This document shows positions 11,416 through 13,244 of a stretch of 13,244 nucleotides of DNA, one piece after another. The stretch comes from Phycisphaerae bacterium (GTDB taxonomy: Bacteria > Planctomycetota > Phycisphaerae > Tepidisphaerales > Tepidisphaeraceae): the NCBI GenBank assembly GCA_014380825.1, contig JACMJD010000413.1, forward strand, positions 1 through 13,244. The letters are read 5' to 3'. A model generated the notes under the pieces. The model was given only the letters and a program-made list of their open reading frames with translations, was not told where the DNA came from and did not search any database. Position 1 is the stretch's first letter, and every line of letters starts with the position of its first letter. The translations under genes were made by a program, and so were the position numbers.

Positions 11416-13244
11416 TCACTCCGGCTCGTTCGCTTTGAGATCGCGCGCCAGCATGCGCTGCGCGATGGCGGGTGGGATGCGCCCGGACGGGAACAGGATC
11501 GTCAGTTGATTGCCGCCGTGCGCGATCACGATCCGGCCGGCGGGGTCGAGCCAGACTCGTTGCGGGTCGTCGACATTGGGAATGTTCTTCGTAAACGTCG
11601 CGTCGATGGCGAACGGCTCTGCTTCGCCCGGCGTGCGACGCAGGCGCACCGTGCGGCCGGCTTCGTTGAACAGGAACAGCTTGCCTTCCGCTTCGATCAG
11701 ATATGGCTTCGACCACGAACCGGCCACTTCGGGCGGAAGCGTCCAGAAGACAACGCGGCCATCCTTATCCACGCGGCGAAGCTCGGTCTTGCCGTCGAGA
11801 TATCGCCCGCCTTCGGCATCGATGCCGATCGGTGTTTCAGTCGGCGCGGTCGACGGCGAGGTGGATGGTGACGTCGACGGTGCGGTGCTGAGCGATGTCG
11901 TCGGCTTGAACGGCGCGAACGTGAGTTGTTCGGGCATCTCGCGCACATCGCTGAACATTTCCTCGTCCGGTTTCAGCGGCCGCGTGCCATCTTTTTCGAT
12001 CACCCAAGCCCCGCCGCTCTTGACGATCGGCCAGTTACTTTCGGTCCAACCGACCGTGCCGCGCTCGACCGGATATTGCCACGCCGGCAGTCGCGGCGTG
12101 GCATCGGGCAGCCATGGATCGATGATCAGCGTTGGTCCGCTTGGCAGCGCATCGGGCGTGATCGGATCGTTCGCGCGACGGATCAGCCAGCGCCCGCGCG
12201 AATCGCAACCGACCACCTGCCGGAACTGTTCGCGCTCGCTCTTTCGCAGCATCGGCTCCAGATGATTTCCCAGCAACCGTTGCGGGCCGATCACGTCGTT
12301 GGTGACGATCCACTCGTCGGAGAAGCCGTCAACCGCGGCGCGATCCGGATCCAGATCGGTCACGACAGCGGGCGGCGCGAGCTCGATCGGCTGGTTCGCG
12401 CGTATGCTGATCCACGCCGGCGCCAGCACCGCGCCGGGGGTTGAAGGATCGACGCCGGGCGCGACCACGCCCGATTCCGCCCACAGCAACGCGCCGCCGT
12501 CCGCGTATCGCGCGACGACTTTCCCGCGGCCCTCCTGCATGATCAGCCGGCCGAGCATCGGTTGGGATTTCTGGCTCAGCAACTGCTCGATCCTCAATCG
12601 CCCTTCCGGCGGCTGATCGTTCGCCAGCTTCTCCAGCAGCGGCCAAACCTGCGGCCCGTAGCGCGTGAGGTCAACGTGTGCGGCTTCGCGCATCCCGCGC
12701 TTCGGATCGCTCAACCGCGCGACCAGGTCGGCGATTTTCTTCTCGTCGATCTGGGCCGTATCGCGATCGAGAATGCCGACGCGCACGGACACGAGCTTCG
12801 TCTCATCCGTCACGACCTGCAACACGCTGCCATCCAGCAGCGGAACCAGATGCATGACTTGCAGCGGCCAGCCTGCTGCTTCGTCGAGGTGTTGCCACTT
12901 TCCGTCGACAAACCGGAACGCGCCGGCGCTGCCCGGCTTGTCGTTGTCGGGCGGAACCCACGCGAGCAAGCCGCGCCGATCCAGCAGGAACTGCGGCAGC
13001 GCGTTGAGGGGCTCAGTCGTCGGCGCGGTCGCACGTTGCGTTGTGGCAGTCATCTCCTGGAAGAGTTCGATCGGCCGCGCGTGCGGGCGGAGGATCGAGA
13101 TCCCGGTATCAGTCGGCACGACGATAGCCGAGTCGCGATCCCGCGGCACCCAGCGCGCGCGGTCCCACGAATACTTTCGCCCCGGCGTGCCGAGCTCGAT
13201 CCGCCCTTCCAGGTTCACCAGCTCAAAGCGTCCATCGGTGTTGC
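11416..13244 (-). CDS. Large hypothetical protein with HEAT-like and propeller-like segments, 5' end cut by window edge
   Basis: The open frame runs off the right edge. Upstream of GTG 13218 the in-frame codons continue NTDGRFELVNLEGR without a stop, so the true start is outside the window and at least 608 residues are present. Numbering from 13218, a Thr/Pro linker (56-70, with TTQ and PTTEP) is followed by a helical module at 160-215 (KKIADLVARLSDPKRGMREAAH..RIEQLLSQ). This is the HEAT-like unit common in planctomycete proteins. Much of the rest consists of short beta-type segments with Asp-Gly turns (ARYADGGALLWAESG, LRRVDKDGRVVFWTLPP, LFLFNEAGRTVRLRR), suggestive of a beta-propeller. A four-unit STxP linker splits the C-terminal part. 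No catalytic motif is seen. A four-helix membrane protein follows 3 nt downstream. The role is unknown; a surface or binding protein is a guess. Confidence 0.8.
   Translation of the reverse strand, partial: NTDGRFELVNLEGRIELGTPGRKYSWDRARWVPRDRDSAIVVPTDTGISILRPHARPIELFQEMTATTQRATAPTTEPLNALPQFLLDRRGLLAWVPPDNDKPGSAGAFRFVDGKWQHLDEAAGWPLQVMHLVPLLDGSVLQVVTDETKLVSVRVGILDRDTAQIDEKKIADLVARLSDPKRGMREAAHVDLTRYGPQVWPLLEKLANDQPPEGRLRIEQLLSQKSQPMLGRLIMQEGRGKVVARYADGGALLWAESGVVAPGVDPSTPGAVLAPAWISIRANQPIELAPPAVVTDLDPDRAAVDGFSDEWIVTNDVIGPQRLLGNHLEPMLRKSEREQFRQVVGCDSRGRWLIRRANDPITPDALPSGPTLIIDPWLPDATPRLPAWQYPVERGTVGWTESNWPIVKSGGAWVIEKDGTRPLKPDEEMFSDVREMPEQLTFAPFKPTTSLSTAPSTSPSTSPSTAPTETPIGIDAEGGRYLDGKTELRRVDKDGRVVFWTLPPEVAGSWSKPYLIEAEGKLFLFNEAGRTVRLRRTPGEAEPFAIDATFTKNIPNVDDPQRVWLDPAGRIVIAHGGNQLTILFPSGRIPPAIAQRMLARDLKANEPE
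11842..11889 (-). repeat. Four 12-nt units encoding an STxP linker
   Basis: The coding strand reads STAP-STSP-STSP-STAP, four tetrapeptide units encoded by imperfect 12-nt repeats. It forms a flexible linker between two beta-rich parts of the large protein and may vary in copy number between strains. Confidence 0.8.

Noticed and set aside
11510..12265. A 251-residue open frame on the + strand
   Set aside because: It is antisense to the large minus-strand protein, rich in Ser/Arg/Pro, with no domain or ribosome site.

Overview
The window is GC-rich bacterial chromosome with densely packed genes and no rRNA, tRNA, CRISPR array, insertion sequence or phage gene that I can see. I infer a planctomycete, most likely of the Phycisphaerae type. 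Three unrelated proteins carry Thr-Thr-Gln-Pro-like strings in Pro/Ala/Thr-rich linkers or tails. One protein has the 'LSDPKRGMREAA...RIEQLL' helical module common in planctomycete proteins. There are many large Ala/Pro-rich envelope proteins of unknown function, and several starts lack a Shine-Dalgarno sequence. This placement is an inference from style and not a phylogenetic result.

Layout. (1) At 112-1134 on the + strand is a nucleoside hydrolase-family gene. It ends inside a heptamer-repeat hairpin (1105-1160) that also lies just past the end of a convergent small DksA/TraR-type zinc-finger gene (1169-1369, -). (2) At 1429-4577 on the - strand is a surface-sugar cassette, transcribed in the order NodB-family deacetylase, formyltransferase, GT-C-type membrane glycosyltransferase. 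A perfect 20-bp inverted repeat fills the gap between the first two genes. (3) At 4722-9788 on the + strand, divergent from the sugar cassette, is a run of four envelope genes. Two are ATGA-coupled proteins with a membrane hairpin followed by TPR-like helices, one is a small three-helix membrane protein, and one is a 936-residue secreted TPR protein. (4) At 9819-10094 on the + strand is a stand-alone Nfu/NifU N-terminal domain protein. (5) At 10101-10676 (-) and 10776-11012 (+) are three small genes. Two are unrecognised, and one is winged-helix-like and possibly leaderless. (6) At 10999-13244 on the - strand, a large unrecognised protein that runs off the right edge is followed 3 nt later by a four-helix membrane protein with an internal duplication.

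How the genes work together. The sugar cassette has the same three activities as the formylation, deformylation and lipid-linked sugar transfer steps of the Arn (aminoarabinose) pathway, but lacks the other Arn genes here. It is the most interesting functional hypothesis in the window. The TPR cluster looks like a cell-envelope assembly: membrane-anchored and exported TPR proteins in one transcription unit with no recognisable enzyme. The last two genes are probably co-transcribed.
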